Shown here: piece by piece, positions 18,255 to 26,405 of the stretch
Layout of the letters: every line of letters begins with the position of its first letter
How positions within the stretch are numbered: position 1 is the first letter of the stretch
Assembly: GCF_016902575.1 (NCBI RefSeq)
Contig: NZ_JACSNZ010000002.1
Location: 62,001 to 126,000, forward strand
Origin: Pseudoflavonifractor capillosus
GTDB lineage: Bacteria > Bacillota > Clostridia > Oscillospirales > Oscillospiraceae
Direction: 5' to 3'
DNA: 64,000 bases
Made by a program: the position numbers and the translations under genes
Notes under the pieces: model-generated
Databases searched by the model: none
The model's input: the letters and a program-made list of their open reading frames with translations, nothing else
What the model was told of the DNA's origin: nothing

Positions 18255-19487
18255 TTATTGTGCAATTCCATATTCGTTTGCGTCCCACACGGCAAATGCG
18301 CCGTTCAAAACTCCTGCCAATTCGTCAGGACGATTGTATTTGGCCTTCGCGTAAATGTCCATCGTGATTTTGCTGCTCTCATGTCCGGCCAGATACTGAA
18401 CCGTCTTGGGGTCAACCGAGGAATGGATCAGATTGGTGATGTAGGTGTGCCGCAGCTGATGCGGGGTGACATCAAAATCCAGACTGTAAACCACATGACC
18501 ATTGTTCCGGGCCTTTTCCCCCAGTTTGGGATAAAGCATATAATTCACATATTTTCCGTCCACCAGTTTGCGAGCCTTTCGCGGCTTCGCTGTTCTGGTC
18601 ACAATATACTGCCACAGGCGTTTGAACTGTGTGTAGGACAGCGGATCACCGTCCTGATTGGCAACCACATAGTCCGAGGTCGATTGTTTCTTCGCCTCTT
18701 TCAAACACTCTGCCAGACAATCTGGGAGCGGAATGTTCCTCTCCGCAGCCTTTGTTTTTAGCTCTGTAAGGATGACCGGCCTGTTGTGTTCTGTGTGCCA
18801 CGCCCTTCGCACTGTCAAATAGGGGGCATTGGTGTCCAGATATACAGAATCCCATTGCAGCGCCAGTATTTCTTCCCTCCGCAATCCGGCATACAGGCCA
18901 ATCATGACGAACACATAGGGCGGCAATCCTCGAACAGCATCCAGAAGCCGCTGGGCCTGTTCATCGGTCAGTGCCTGACGCTCCTCCTGCGGAACACCGC
19001 CGCCCTTTGCTTTGAGATAGATGGTCGGGTTTCTATCAATCACATGGCTTTCTTTTGCTGCCCGAAAGATAGACTTATAGAGAATAACCACCGACTTGTA
19101 GACCGAAGCTGATTTTTTGGAAACCGGGACGAGGGCCACTTGAATATCGTCCAGTGTTACCTCGGCCATTCGCTTCTCGCCCAGCTCCTTGATAATGTGA
19201 CGCCGCACTTTGGACGTGTAATCCGTCAAGGTAGTGGCGCGCACATGGACGGACTGCATCAACAGCCACTTTTCGCAGTATTCCGCCACTGTGGGGGATG
19301 TGCGCCGGAAGGTGGCGCTGTCAACCTGCTCCAATGCCGCAAGTTCTTTTTCGTATAGTTCCTCACGGGTCTTTCCGTATAGAATAACACGCTTTCCCTC
19401 CGCATCCTCAATGTCTGTTTTGTAATATTCATAGCCGTTTACCTGAACCCTGCTGTATCGAGGGATTCGCTTTCTTTTTACTGCCAT
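18255..19487 (-). CDS. Tyrosine recombinase / integrase (second copy)
   Basis: A 410-residue integrase with the same layout as its neighbour: TVAEYCEKWLLMQ core-binding motif, catalytic Arg in AGLRREEI, HQLRHT, LAGHESSK and a final Tyr in DIYAK. All catalytic residues are present, so it appears functional. It shares many identical stretches with the first copy, for example the end of the catalytic domain, but differs in the arm-binding region. The ATG at 19487 is placed 7 bp after GGAGGTGA. Tandem related integrases suggest duplication or stacking of two elements. Confidence 0.92.
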   Translation of the reverse strand: MAVKRKRIPRYSRVQVNGYEYYKTDIEDAEGKRVILYGKTREELYEKELAALEQVDSATFRRTSPTVAEYCEKWLLMQSVHVRATTLTDYTSKVRRHIIKELGEKRMAEVTLDDIQVALVPVSKKSASVYKSVVILYKSIFRAAKESHVIDRNPTIYLKAKGGGVPQEERQALTDEQAQRLLDAVRGLPPYVFVMIGLYAGLRREEILALQWDSVYLDTNAPYLTVRRAWHTEHNRPVILTELKTKAAERNIPLPDCLAECLKEAKKQSTSDYVVANQDGDPLSYTQFKRLWQYIVTRTAKPRKARKLVDGKYVNYMLYPKLGEKARNNGHVVYSLDFDVTPHQLRHTYITNLIHSSVDPKTVQYLAGHESSKITMDIYAKAKYNRPDELAGVLNGAFAVWDANEYGIAQ

Positions 19488-19554
19488 GATCTTCACCTCC
19501 GAAAAAAATAGTACCAGCGCTGTATCTTTGTTTTATCAGAACGGCTCTATTTCC

Positions 19555-19791
19555 TCAAAGGTGCGTTTTTCCCACTCGCACATTGCGGTAGGTATCTTTT
19601 CGCTCCACCGGCTTTGCACGATGGGTACATTTGGCGACATATTCCTGGAGTCCGGCAGATGTAAAGTAGACGCAGCCATTGGGTACATATTGAATATAGG
19701 AAATCAATCCGCTGTTTCTGGCTTCATCCAAAGTAGTCAGGCTGATCCCTAACAGTTTCGCCGCCTCTTTACGGGTAATCAGTTTTTCCAT
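19555..19791 (-). CDS. Excisionase-like helix-turn-helix protein
   Basis: A 78-residue protein with a MerR/excisionase-type winged helix: LITRKEAAKLLGISLTTLDEAR followed by a wing-like YIQYVPNGCVYFTSAGLQEYV. Placed immediately upstream of the integrase genes, it is probably the recombination directionality factor (Xis). The ATG at 19791 follows GGAGGTGAAC; a TTG two codons earlier is possible. It lies 9 bp downstream of the MazF-like gene and is probably in the same transcript as the integrases. Confidence 0.75.
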   Translation of the reverse strand: MEKLITRKEAAKLLGISLTTLDEARNSGLISYIQYVPNGCVYFTSAGLQEYVAKCTHRAKPVERKDTYRNVRVGKTHL

Positions 19792-19800
19792 ATTCAATGT

Positions 19801-20331
19801 TCACCTCCGATCTGCTTTCTTTACAACCTCATAGTCATACCCCACATTCTGTCCGCAGTAGGTGCAGACATCTCTTTGTGCTTGGTGCGGATTGACCCTC
19901 CGCAAATAATAAGAGCCTGTGCCATAAAAATTATGGGCGCAGGCAGGGCAGAGGCACATGATTAAGTTTTTGGGAATTTCCTCGATCAGCCCCACACTGA
20001 CTGCAAGAGCGCGGTTGATGCGCCGGATGTGATATTCGTCCAGCCTGCCGAGGTAGGATTGCAAACGCCGTTTGTCAATGGTGCGAAGCTGTTCCAGTAA
20101 AACAAGGGATGGGAGTTCCAGACCGTTTTCCGCTTTGAGCAGATAATGAGTGGGCAGCTTGGCTTTGGCATCTACCTTACTGGAGATTGCTGCCACAACA
20201 ACAGTAGAGCTATATTTGTTGCCAGTGTTGTTCTGGATAATCAGAACCGGGCGATAACCTTCCTGCTCGGAACCGATTCCCCGGCCCAAATCGGCATAGT
20301 ACATATCGCCGCGCAAGTATGTCCTGTTCAT
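19801..20331 (-). CDS. MazF/PemK-like protein with C-terminal zinc ribbon
   Basis: A 176-residue protein. Residues 1-110 match the MazF/PemK endoribonuclease fold: RGDMYYADLGRGIGSEQEGYRPVLI at the start, then STVVVAAISSK and PSLVLLEQLRTIDKRRL. The C-terminal part adds two CxxC pairs (CPAC and CTYC) that look like a zinc ribbon, which ordinary MazF toxins lack. No antitoxin gene is adjacent; an excisionase-like gene follows. It may act as a regulator or addiction factor of the ICE. AAAGGAGGTC precedes the ATG. Confidence 0.75.
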   Translation of the reverse strand: MNRTYLRGDMYYADLGRGIGSEQEGYRPVLIIQNNTGNKYSSTVVVAAISSKVDAKAKLPTHYLLKAENGLELPSLVLLEQLRTIDKRRLQSYLGRLDEYHIRRINRALAVSVGLIEEIPKNLIMCLCPACAHNFYGTGSYYLRRVNPHQAQRDVCTYCGQNVGYDYEVVKKADRR

Positions 20332-20341
20332 ATTGTAGACC

Positions 20342-20897
20342 TCCTTTCAAAAGACAGGCGCTTTTCTGCCTATGTAGAGGCCATACAACAGGACAAGAGA
20401 AAGACCGGAAAAACACATGGAGTTCCTCTTATTTCACTGACTGTCCTGCTGCATGACCATATTTTCTACACAATCCCATTTGTCCTCGACACCCCGGATT
20501 GTCTTGGGAAGTCATCAAACGGCTGGCAGCTCACCAGCTCCACGGGGAATCTCACCCCTTGCGTGGTTCTCACGCAACCGCCCCCATTGCCTGCGACGGA
20601 TCACGGCGAAAAACCGCTTCAACGCTCGGACGTTAGGCTGGACGGGAGTATCATTATCCCTGCTTCCGGTCATGGCCGATACCGGGAGCCACCCGGTACT
20701 GGCAGCCAACTATTTCTCGCTCCCTGTCATGCAAATCAAGCCAAAGACCGTCATATCATTCGTTTGGTGGTGTCTTGCTGTTTTGCATGACAGATCATCA
20801 CGCAGCCGCTGCCTGGGCTTTGACTTTCGCCAAAGAAGCAGGAACGTATCTGATGAATGTGTATGCGGTTTTCAAGGTGCCGTGAGGGGGATAAAAG
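20342..20897. other. Gene-poor structured stretch
   Basis: No convincing gene is seen. A 64-codon minus-strand frame (20515-20709, TTG start, encoding a basic peptide with RALKRFFAVIRRRQWGRLR) has a weak GGGAGCGAG site and could be real. A perfect 12-bp inverted repeat, CTGTCATGCAAA at 20724-20735 and its complement at 20782-20793, bounds a 46-nt segment. The stretch may encode a structured RNA or a DNA site used by the element; neither is shown. Confidence 0.35.
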
Positions 20898-20932
20898 AAC
20901 CTCTCACCCTTTTTGCCGTTGGGTGAGAGGTT
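20898..20932 (-). terminator. Terminator of the sigma-like gene
   Basis: A 12-bp stem (AACCTCTCACCC and complement) with an 11-nt loop lies 10 bp past the end of the minus-strand sigma-like gene. Confidence 0.7.
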
Positions 20933-20941
20933 TGCACAACG

Positions 20942-21388
20942 TTATTCCAAAAGTTTTTTCAGTTTTTTGAGAATTCTGGTTTTCCGCACATGGATGGCAT
21001 TGCGATACACACCCAATTCTTCCGCATACTGCCGCTCTGTCTTTTCCTCAAAGAACAATGCCTGAATCAAAGCCTGCTCCTCTGGGACCAGCATTGCCAG
21101 GGCAGTATGTAACTTGTCCACCTCCAGCTTATGAAGCACTGTGTTTTCGACACTCTCCTCATGGGCGAACTGCTGGGCGTTTTCATCCATCAGCCGGTCT
21201 AAAGAATCTTCCCGGCTGGGAATGACCTGTACCACCTGCCCCTTCTCTCCAAGAACAAACCGTTCGGTTTTCAGATCGTTCTCAAAGTAACGCATTTTTC
21301 TATCGCCCTGCATATAGGCTGTATATACTTCATCCGTGACCTCAACATATTGACCGCGAACCCATATTTTCTTTTTATCAGCTTCCAT
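20942..21388 (-). CDS. Sigma-70 region 4-like ICE regulator
   Basis: A 148-residue protein. The C-terminal 70 residues resemble sigma-70 region 4: LVPEEQALIQALFFEEKTERQYAEELG and the helix-turn-helix YRNAIHVRKTRILKKLKKLL. The N-terminal part (KKKIWVRGQYVEVTDEVYTAYMQGDRKMRYFENDLK) is shared with sigma-like proteins of Tn916-type elements. It probably directs transcription of ICE genes. Its Shine-Dalgarno is inside a 20-bp stem (next entry), so translation is probably controlled. It is followed by a hairpin terminator. Confidence 0.75.
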   Translation of the reverse strand: MEADKKKIWVRGQYVEVTDEVYTAYMQGDRKMRYFENDLKTERFVLGEKGQVVQVIPSREDSLDRLMDENAQQFAHEESVENTVLHKLEVDKLHTALAMLVPEEQALIQALFFEEKTERQYAEELGVYRNAIHVRKTRILKKLKKLLE

Positions 21389-21396
21389 GCTGTTTA

Positions 21397-21440
21397 CCTC
21401 CGATCAGTCTGAATTTTGAGAAATTCAGACTGATCGGAGG
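21397..21440 (-). promoter_or_regulatory. Perfect 20-bp hairpin sequestering the ribosome binding site
   Basis: The arms 21397-21416 and 21421-21440 are perfectly complementary around a 4-nt loop. In the minus-strand mRNA the 3' arm ends in CGGAGG, which is the Shine-Dalgarno for the ATG at 21388 (8 bp spacing). Folding would hide the site completely. The same palindrome could bind a dimeric protein in DNA. Confidence 0.7.
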
Positions 21441-21479
21441 GCTACGGCACCGTGGGATTAAGCTGTGGTAATATACAAA

Positions 21480-21524
21480 AACGCACCTGCATGGTGGGGC
21501 TGTTCCCCACATAGCAAGTGCGTT
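21480..21524 (+). terminator. Hairpin with T-run upstream of sigma-like gene
   Basis: An imperfect stem pairs AACGCAC..GTGGGG with CCCCAC..GTGCGTT and is followed by TCTTTTTAG. It fits a plus-strand terminator, although no plus-strand gene lies just before it. Confidence 0.5.
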
Positions 21525-21651
21525 TCTTTTTAGTTCGTATAAATTATGGCATGACAGTTCATTAAAATGGGCAAATGATTCCGCTAAAAAAGAGGAACTT
21601 TTTTTGACCGTGTACCCTTAAATGATGATACACTTACTTCATCGAATCAAA

Positions 21652-21676
21652 CTCGCTGCTTTTGATTAGCAGCGAG
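21652..21676. repeat. Short inverted repeat
   Basis: A 9-bp perfect inverted repeat (CTCGCTGCT and complement) with a 7-nt loop in the gene-free stretch 21389-21898. No role assigned. Confidence 0.4.
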
Positions 21677-21750
21677 ATGCGGGTATTCCAGCACATAAAA
21701 TATCCCCCCAAACTCAAACGATGGAGTGGAGGGATGAACACGACAATTTC

Positions 21751-21784
21751 CCCTGCCAAAACCTCGTTTTTTTTATTGGCAGGG
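21751..21784 (+). terminator. Hairpin with T-rich tail upstream of XRE gene
   Basis: A 9-bp stem (CCCTGCCAA and complement) with a 16-nt loop followed by TTATTTTTC. It lies 115 bp before the XRE start and may terminate or attenuate transcription entering it. Confidence 0.5.
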
Positions 21785-21898
21785 TTATTTTTCTCTGGTT
21801 TTCTATTTTCTGCACTTTCAGTTCTCTAAAATTTGAACTGGTATACCATTATCAAATTGACATGAATCATTAGAATAAAAATAAGGAGTGAACTGAAA

Positions 21899-22231
21899 GT
21901 GCAGAATTATCATGAATCCCTTGGCGAGATAGTAAAAAGTGCTCGGACAAAGGCGGATATGACCGTTGAAACACTGGCCAGCAAGGTCGGAGTTACCGAA
22001 AGGTTTATATATCGTATAGAAAATGAAGGGAAAAAGCCCAGCTATGAAATCCTTTACAAGCTCATCCGCGAACTGGCTATTGTGCCAGACCAAATCTTTT
22101 TTCCCGAAAAGCAGATTAAGGATTCTGAAATGGAAAACCTTGTTCGAATGCTTTACAACTGTGATGAACGTTCCATGCAGATTATCAAAGCCACAATAAA
22201 GGCCGCATTGGACAGCCAACCTAATAAGTAA
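21899..22231 (+). CDS. XRE-family regulator
   Basis: A 110-residue protein. Residues 8-62 form a XRE helix-turn-helix (VKSARTKADMTVETLASKVGVTERFIYRIENEGKKPS); the short C-terminal helix pair (MENLVRMLYNCDERSMQIIKATIKAAL) is common in ICE regulators. The GTG at 21899 follows AAGGAGTGA by 8 bp. It is one of the few plus-strand genes of the ICE and probably controls cargo or transfer; its operator is not identified. It converges on the KTR-protein gene with a shared hairpin. Confidence 0.8.
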   Translation: MQNYHESLGEIVKSARTKADMTVETLASKVGVTERFIYRIENEGKKPSYEILYKLIRELAIVPDQIFFPEKQIKDSEMENLVRMLYNCDERSMQIIKATIKAALDSQPNK

Positions 22232-22234
22232 AAA

Positions 22235-22274
22235 AGAGCCGATGACTGTGATTACTCACAAGTTCATCGGCTCT
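22235..22274. terminator. Shared terminator of convergent genes
   Basis: An 11-bp perfect stem (AGAGCCGATGA and complement) with an 18-nt loop lies 3 bp after the XRE stop and overlaps the last codons of the minus-strand KTR gene. Confidence 0.65.
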
Positions 22275-22449
22275 GCGTCTTTGCGTCTGGCTCTTTGATG
22301 ATAGTAATGTGTAAATGTTTTGCATTGATCAAGCATTCATGCTTGCATTTCGGGCAATAGAGAGGATAGTTAACCAAAACTGTATCCTCCCTTATTTTAT
22401 CACGGGTTTTTCCCCCACAAAGAGGACATAACACCCACTCTGTACCCAT
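22264..22449 (-). CDS. Cysteine-rich KTR domain protein
   Basis: A 61-residue protein with two zinc-binding pairs, CPLC near residue 8 and CPKC near residue 32, and a KTR motif (GGKTRDKIREDT) between them. This is the small Cys-rich KTR family seen in Tn916-type and related elements, with unknown function. AAGGGGAAATGAC precedes the ATG. Confidence 0.75.
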   Translation of the reverse strand: MGTEWVLCPLCGGKTRDKIREDTVLVNYPLYCPKCKHECLINAKHLHITIIKEPDAKTQSR

Positions 22450-22589
22450 GTCATTTCCCCTTTATCTTGATTCTTTGTTGATCTATATTCTCTAAAAGTT
22501 CACTACCACCTTTATGTGTATCCTATACTTTCTGCGGTTATAACAGCTACCGTGCATTTGGTCCCTTTTCTGATTGGAATAGCAACTTC

Positions 22590-22638
22590 AGAAAATACCG
22601 GACGCAGGAACAAGAAACAACTCCGTCCGATATTTTCT
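22590..22638 (-). terminator. Terminator of the ABC/BlaR operon
   Basis: 15-nt arms (AGAAAATACCGGACG and its near-perfect complement, one mismatch) with a 19-nt loop lie just past the stop of the ATPase gene. The A/T outer part would leave U residues in the minus-strand RNA. Confidence 0.6.
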
Positions 22639-22651
22639 TATGTGCAAATAA

Positions 22652-23314
22652 TTACTGTTGCGTAAGCGTTCCATCTCTCATATAAAGAATATTATCAGCC
22701 CGTGATGCAAGATCGAGATCATGAGTGACAACAATGACACAGCGACCTAAAGCGTGAGCTAAGTGGAGCAACAGATCCATGACCTGGATACTATTGGCCT
22801 CGTCCAAATTGCCAGTAGGTTCATCTGCCAGCAGGATACCAGCCCCAGTGGAAAGAGCCCGTGCAATTGCCACACGTTGCTGCTCGCCGCCGGAGAGATT
22901 GGAGGGATAACGTCTATGCTTTTCTGCGTGAATACCAACTTCTGCTAATAATTCTGTTGCTCTCCGCTTGGCTTCCGCTTTGGATACACCATTGGTTTCC
23001 ATCGGAAAAGAGACATTCTCCACCGCCGTCAAGAGAGGAAAAAGCTGAAATGCTTGAAAGATCATGGACAATTTCTCACGTCTGGTTCGATCTAAATCCA
23101 TCGTGTTGTAGCTTACTTGATCCAATGTCAACTCGCCATGAGTGGGGGTATCAAGACCAGCCATGAGGCTGAGTAACGTGCTTTTTCCGCTGCCGGAAGG
23201 CCCGACAATTGCGTACACGTTTCCACTCTCAAATTTGCAGCTGATGCTGTGTAACACGTCCCGCTCTGTATTTTTATAGCGGTAACACACATCTTGCAAT
23301 GTTAATTCAGACAT
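22652..23314 (-). CDS. ABC transporter ATP-binding protein (MacB/LolD-like)
   Basis: A 220-residue ATPase with Walker [10 protein letters not shown] near residue 38, Q-loop in [12 protein letters not shown], signature LSGGEQQR near residue 141, Walker [11 protein letters not shown] and the H-loop VTHD. This is the MacB/FtsE-like class that drives permeases of the FtsX type, here the gene 12 bp upstream. AGGAGGAATCTAAG precedes the ATG. Such pairs export peptides or confer resistance to antimicrobial peptides; control by BlaI/BlaR1 genes in the same operon supports a sense-and-respond role. Confidence 0.92.
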   Translation of the reverse strand: MSELTLQDVCYRYKNTERDVLHSISCKFESGNVYAIVGPSGSGKSTLLSLMAGLDTPTHGELTLDQVSYNTMDLDRTRREKLSMIFQAFQLFPLLTAVENVSFPMETNGVSKAEAKRRATELLAEVGIHAEKHRRYPSNLSGGEQQRVAIARALSTGAGILLADEPTGNLDEANSIQVMDLLLHLAHALGRCVIVVTHDLDLASRADNILYMRDGTLTQQ

Positions 23315-23326
23315 CTTAGATTCCTC

Positions 23327-26300
23327 CTACTCTTTTACCTGGAGCAATTCCAAGGGTTTTTTCTTTGTGATAGCCATACATCCAACCATAGTACCCACGG
23401 CCAGCCCCAGAATATAGATGGCTGCACACAAGAGCAGTTGCATACTCCATTTCCCTAACAAAAGGACAACTAGTATACCCATGAAGACTCCTATTACTCC
23501 TAAGATAAGCAGTTCAGTTCCCAGCATCCTTTGAACCGTGCGTGTTGGGATTCCCAAGACCCGAAGGATAGCAGCCGTTTTTGCCTCCTGCAACAGCAAC
23601 AGCAGCGCCACCACACCAGCAACGAAAAAAGCCACCGTTTGAGCAATGGGATAGAGTACCTGCATCAACGTCAAATTTTTTTCCATGGGTTGAACAACCG
23701 TGCGCAACTCTTCATCCCAAATTACCAGGTTGAGGGAAAGCAGGCTCTTGGTATCGTCTGCAATCACTTGTTCAGCCGTTGTTCGGAACGCTTCTAAGTT
23801 CCTGTTTAAGGATGGGTCTAAAACAAAATCCGCAACAGAATAATACAAGTTATCTCCATAAAGCTCTTGCATCAACGAAAGCGGCATCAATACGGCTTCT
23901 CCGGTGAGATTTCCAAGTCCATTAAATTGTCCGGTGTAGCTCCCTTTGATAATTGCAGTTACGGCACGAGAACCTGCGGAAAGGATTAGTTGGTCGTCTA
24001 AATTGACATTCAATCGCTCCAGCATCATTTCAGATACCACAATTGGATACCATTCAGCATTACCATAATCTTTCTCGAACATGGAGTCATCCCATCCATT
24101 CAAATAGGTAATCACGCCATCCCCCCCAGCTACCATCATCCCGGATGATAGTTTCTGATTGACCATATCTGTGTTGGTAATACCGCAGAGAGTAAAGTTT
24201 GTAAATAAACTTCCTTGACCATCAATCTTGGACAGACCAGCATCTGTGGTTGCCGCAACCGAGCGATTCTCTTTTACAAAATCGGTGGCGACAATCGCAT
24301 CTACGGTCGCACCCGAAATAAAGCCGGGATCGCTGGTATAACTACCGGAAACACTCCTGAGAAGTTCGGCTTCCACCGAAACGTTGCTGTACATTTCATT
24401 GATTCTCTGGTCTGTTTGCAGGATGGCTTTCTGTATCCAACCAAGTGCCAGGATAAAAATGATAGAAACAACAAGAAGCAGTAGCGTTGTGCCTTTACTA
24501 CGGCAAGCATATCGTCGCATGAAGCGTACCAATCCAGATGTACCATTGGCAGCCGCAGGAACAGCTGAAGAGGGGGCAGAAGCTGGCTTTTCTGCTTGAA
24601 TAAGAGGCATTACTGCATCTGTGGGCGTTGTTTCTGTAGTTCTTGGGGTGTTCTGTGGACGCTGGGTTTTGTGTGCCTCATGCAGAATGTCCAAAACAGA
24701 ATGATGAGAGAGCGCCATGTATCCCAGAAGTACCACCATAATGAGTAAGACCAACGAGCATACCATGATGATCACAAGAATCCAAATTGGTAATGAGGCA
24801 TTCACGTTCTGATCATCACGGACAAGGGCGGAAAGTGTGACTTGCACTTGTCCTAGGGCATATCGCCACGCCAATAGGCTCCCCACACCGATGCCAACGG
24901 CACCCATCAACGTCACAGGCAACAGATGCCACGCTGTGGCTCTTGTTGCAGGAATGCCCAACGCTCGAGCAATGGCAAACTCCCGGCGGTGCTGTCTGCG
25001 ATAGAGAAAGGATACTAAAATCAGTGCCATGATCTGTACGATTGCAAATATGACGGCACTGTAACGGGCAGATTGGCAAATGGGTTGCGCCGAAGTGGAA
25101 AATTCGGACCAACCGTTCTCAATCATGGTGATGGTGTACCCCATACTTTCCAATTGACTGCGGTATTGCTGCATGAATTCATCCTCGGCGTCCGGTTCTA
25201 TCAGTACAAAGCTATACCCACTTTCAAATATTGTGCCGTTTTGAAAGGAAGTGACAGCCGATTCATACTCAGCTGGCATACAAGAGTCCGGGATATATAC
25301 CGTCAAGCTGCGGTAGCTGGCAGAAGTATAGCCTTCTGAAAAAATAGTGCGGTTAAAAATGCCAACAATCGTAAATGTAGTTGTGATATTGGAAGATTCA
25401 ATGTCCTCTATAGCCGTTCCTTCTGGGTAATAGCCATACGACATCTGTTCGTCATGTAGGGTGATGGTAAGGGTATCACCCACACCAAGGCCGCGTGCCT
25501 CGGCGAAATCCTGTAAAATCACGCACGCAGGGTTGCTGTTTTCGTTGTCTGCGGAGTTGAGCCACCGACCTTCAACTAGGTAGCCATCTCGATTGACCTC
25601 TTGTGTAAAGGGCAGAGCACTCATATCCTTTGTGCTGTTGAGCGTGATCCGGTGGCGGTTGATTTCCTGCACGGCATCTGCTTCAACCAGATCGTCCATC
25701 CTTGGGTCACCCTGGGATAGAAACCATTCCCCTTCTGGAACGGCTTGTCGTAGCGAAAGATGAGAGGCATACTCTCCCTCACCCGGATAGTAAGCCCGTA
25801 CACCGTACACTTGGCTGGGCAGCAGCGCATCAAATGCGGCACTCCAATCCGTATCATTGTGGTCGGGGTAGTAGGTTACAGTGATATATTCGTCCTCAGG
25901 GGCATAGTCAGGGTAGCCACACAAACGTTCAACCACACGAAACCGCAGGGAGTAATACTCCGGAATCAGTGTGGATGTGGCCTCTGGAACATAGTGCTTT
26001 TTATCCATCAGTTCGCCCCAAATCAGGACTTCGGCAACGTTGTATCCCTTCGTACTGGTCTTTCCATCCAGATCAGAATTATAGATTCCATTTAGCGTGC
26101 CAGAACAATACCGTTGTACATCGTTTATGGCGACCAGATCACTTTCTGCCAGCAGTTTCGCACCTTGTGTCACATCACCATCGCTGGAACTCAGGTAACC
26201 AATCGACTGGTAGTATTCGGAAAGTTCGCCCACCGCCCGTGTGACAACGAGATATTCAACCGCTCGGGCGGTAAAACCAAAGGATACCGCACCGAGAAGC

Positions 26301-26359
26301 AAGACAAGCAGAATGAGACGCAAAGGACGTCGCATCACCGATTTGAAATGTGGAAACAC
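23327..26359 (-). CDS. FtsX-like ABC transporter permease
   Basis: A 1,010-residue permease. It has an N-terminal membrane helix (LRLILLVLLLGAVSFGFTARA), a large extracellular domain (about residues 40-420), three membrane helices (420-560), a linker rich in Pro/Thr (570-620), a membrane helix at about 635, a second extracellular domain and three final helices. This duplicated FtsX layout matches large peptide-handling permeases. The GTG start follows GGAGGGAATTAAT. It is the partner of the ATPase gene that follows and lies 46 bp downstream of the BlaR1-like gene. Confidence 0.88.
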   Translation of the reverse strand: MFPHFKSVMRRPLRLILLVLLLGAVSFGFTARAVEYLVVTRAVGELSEYYQSIGYLSSSDGDVTQGAKLLAESDLVAINDVQRYCSGTLNGIYNSDLDGKTSTKGYNVAEVLIWGELMDKKHYVPEATSTLIPEYYSLRFRVVERLCGYPDYAPEDEYITVTYYPDHNDTDWSAAFDALLPSQVYGVRAYYPGEGEYASHLSLRQAVPEGEWFLSQGDPRMDDLVEADAVQEINRHRITLNSTKDMSALPFTQEVNRDGYLVEGRWLNSADNENSNPACVILQDFAEARGLGVGDTLTITLHDEQMSYGYYPEGTAIEDIESSNITTTFTIVGIFNRTIFSEGYTSASYRSLTVYIPDSCMPAEYESAVTSFQNGTIFESGYSFVLIEPDAEDEFMQQYRSQLESMGYTITMIENGWSEFSTSAQPICQSARYSAVIFAIVQIMALILVSFLYRRQHRREFAIARALGIPATRATAWHLLPVTLMGAVGIGVGSLLAWRYALGQVQVTLSALVRDDQNVNASLPIWILVIIMVCSLVLLIMVVLLGYMALSHHSVLDILHEAHKTQRPQNTPRTTETTPTDAVMPLIQAEKPASAPSSAVPAAANGTSGLVRFMRRYACRSKGTTLLLLVVSIIFILALGWIQKAILQTDQRINEMYSNVSVEAELLRSVSGSYTSDPGFISGATVDAIVATDFVKENRSVAATTDAGLSKIDGQGSLFTNFTLCGITNTDMVNQKLSSGMMVAGGDGVITYLNGWDDSMFEKDYGNAEWYPIVVSEMMLERLNVNLDDQLILSAGSRAVTAIIKGSYTGQFNGLGNLTGEAVLMPLSLMQELYGDNLYYSVADFVLDPSLNRNLEAFRTTAEQVIADDTKSLLSLNLVIWDEELRTVVQPMEKNLTLMQVLYPIAQTVAFFVAGVVALLLLLQEAKTAAILRVLGIPTRTVQRMLGTELLILGVIGVFMGILVVLLLGKWSMQLLLCAAIYILGLAVGTMVGCMAITKKKPLELLQVKE

Positions 26360-26405
26360 ATTAATTCCCTCCTATCTTCGAGGATGATTCATAAAAAATC
26401 CGAAA

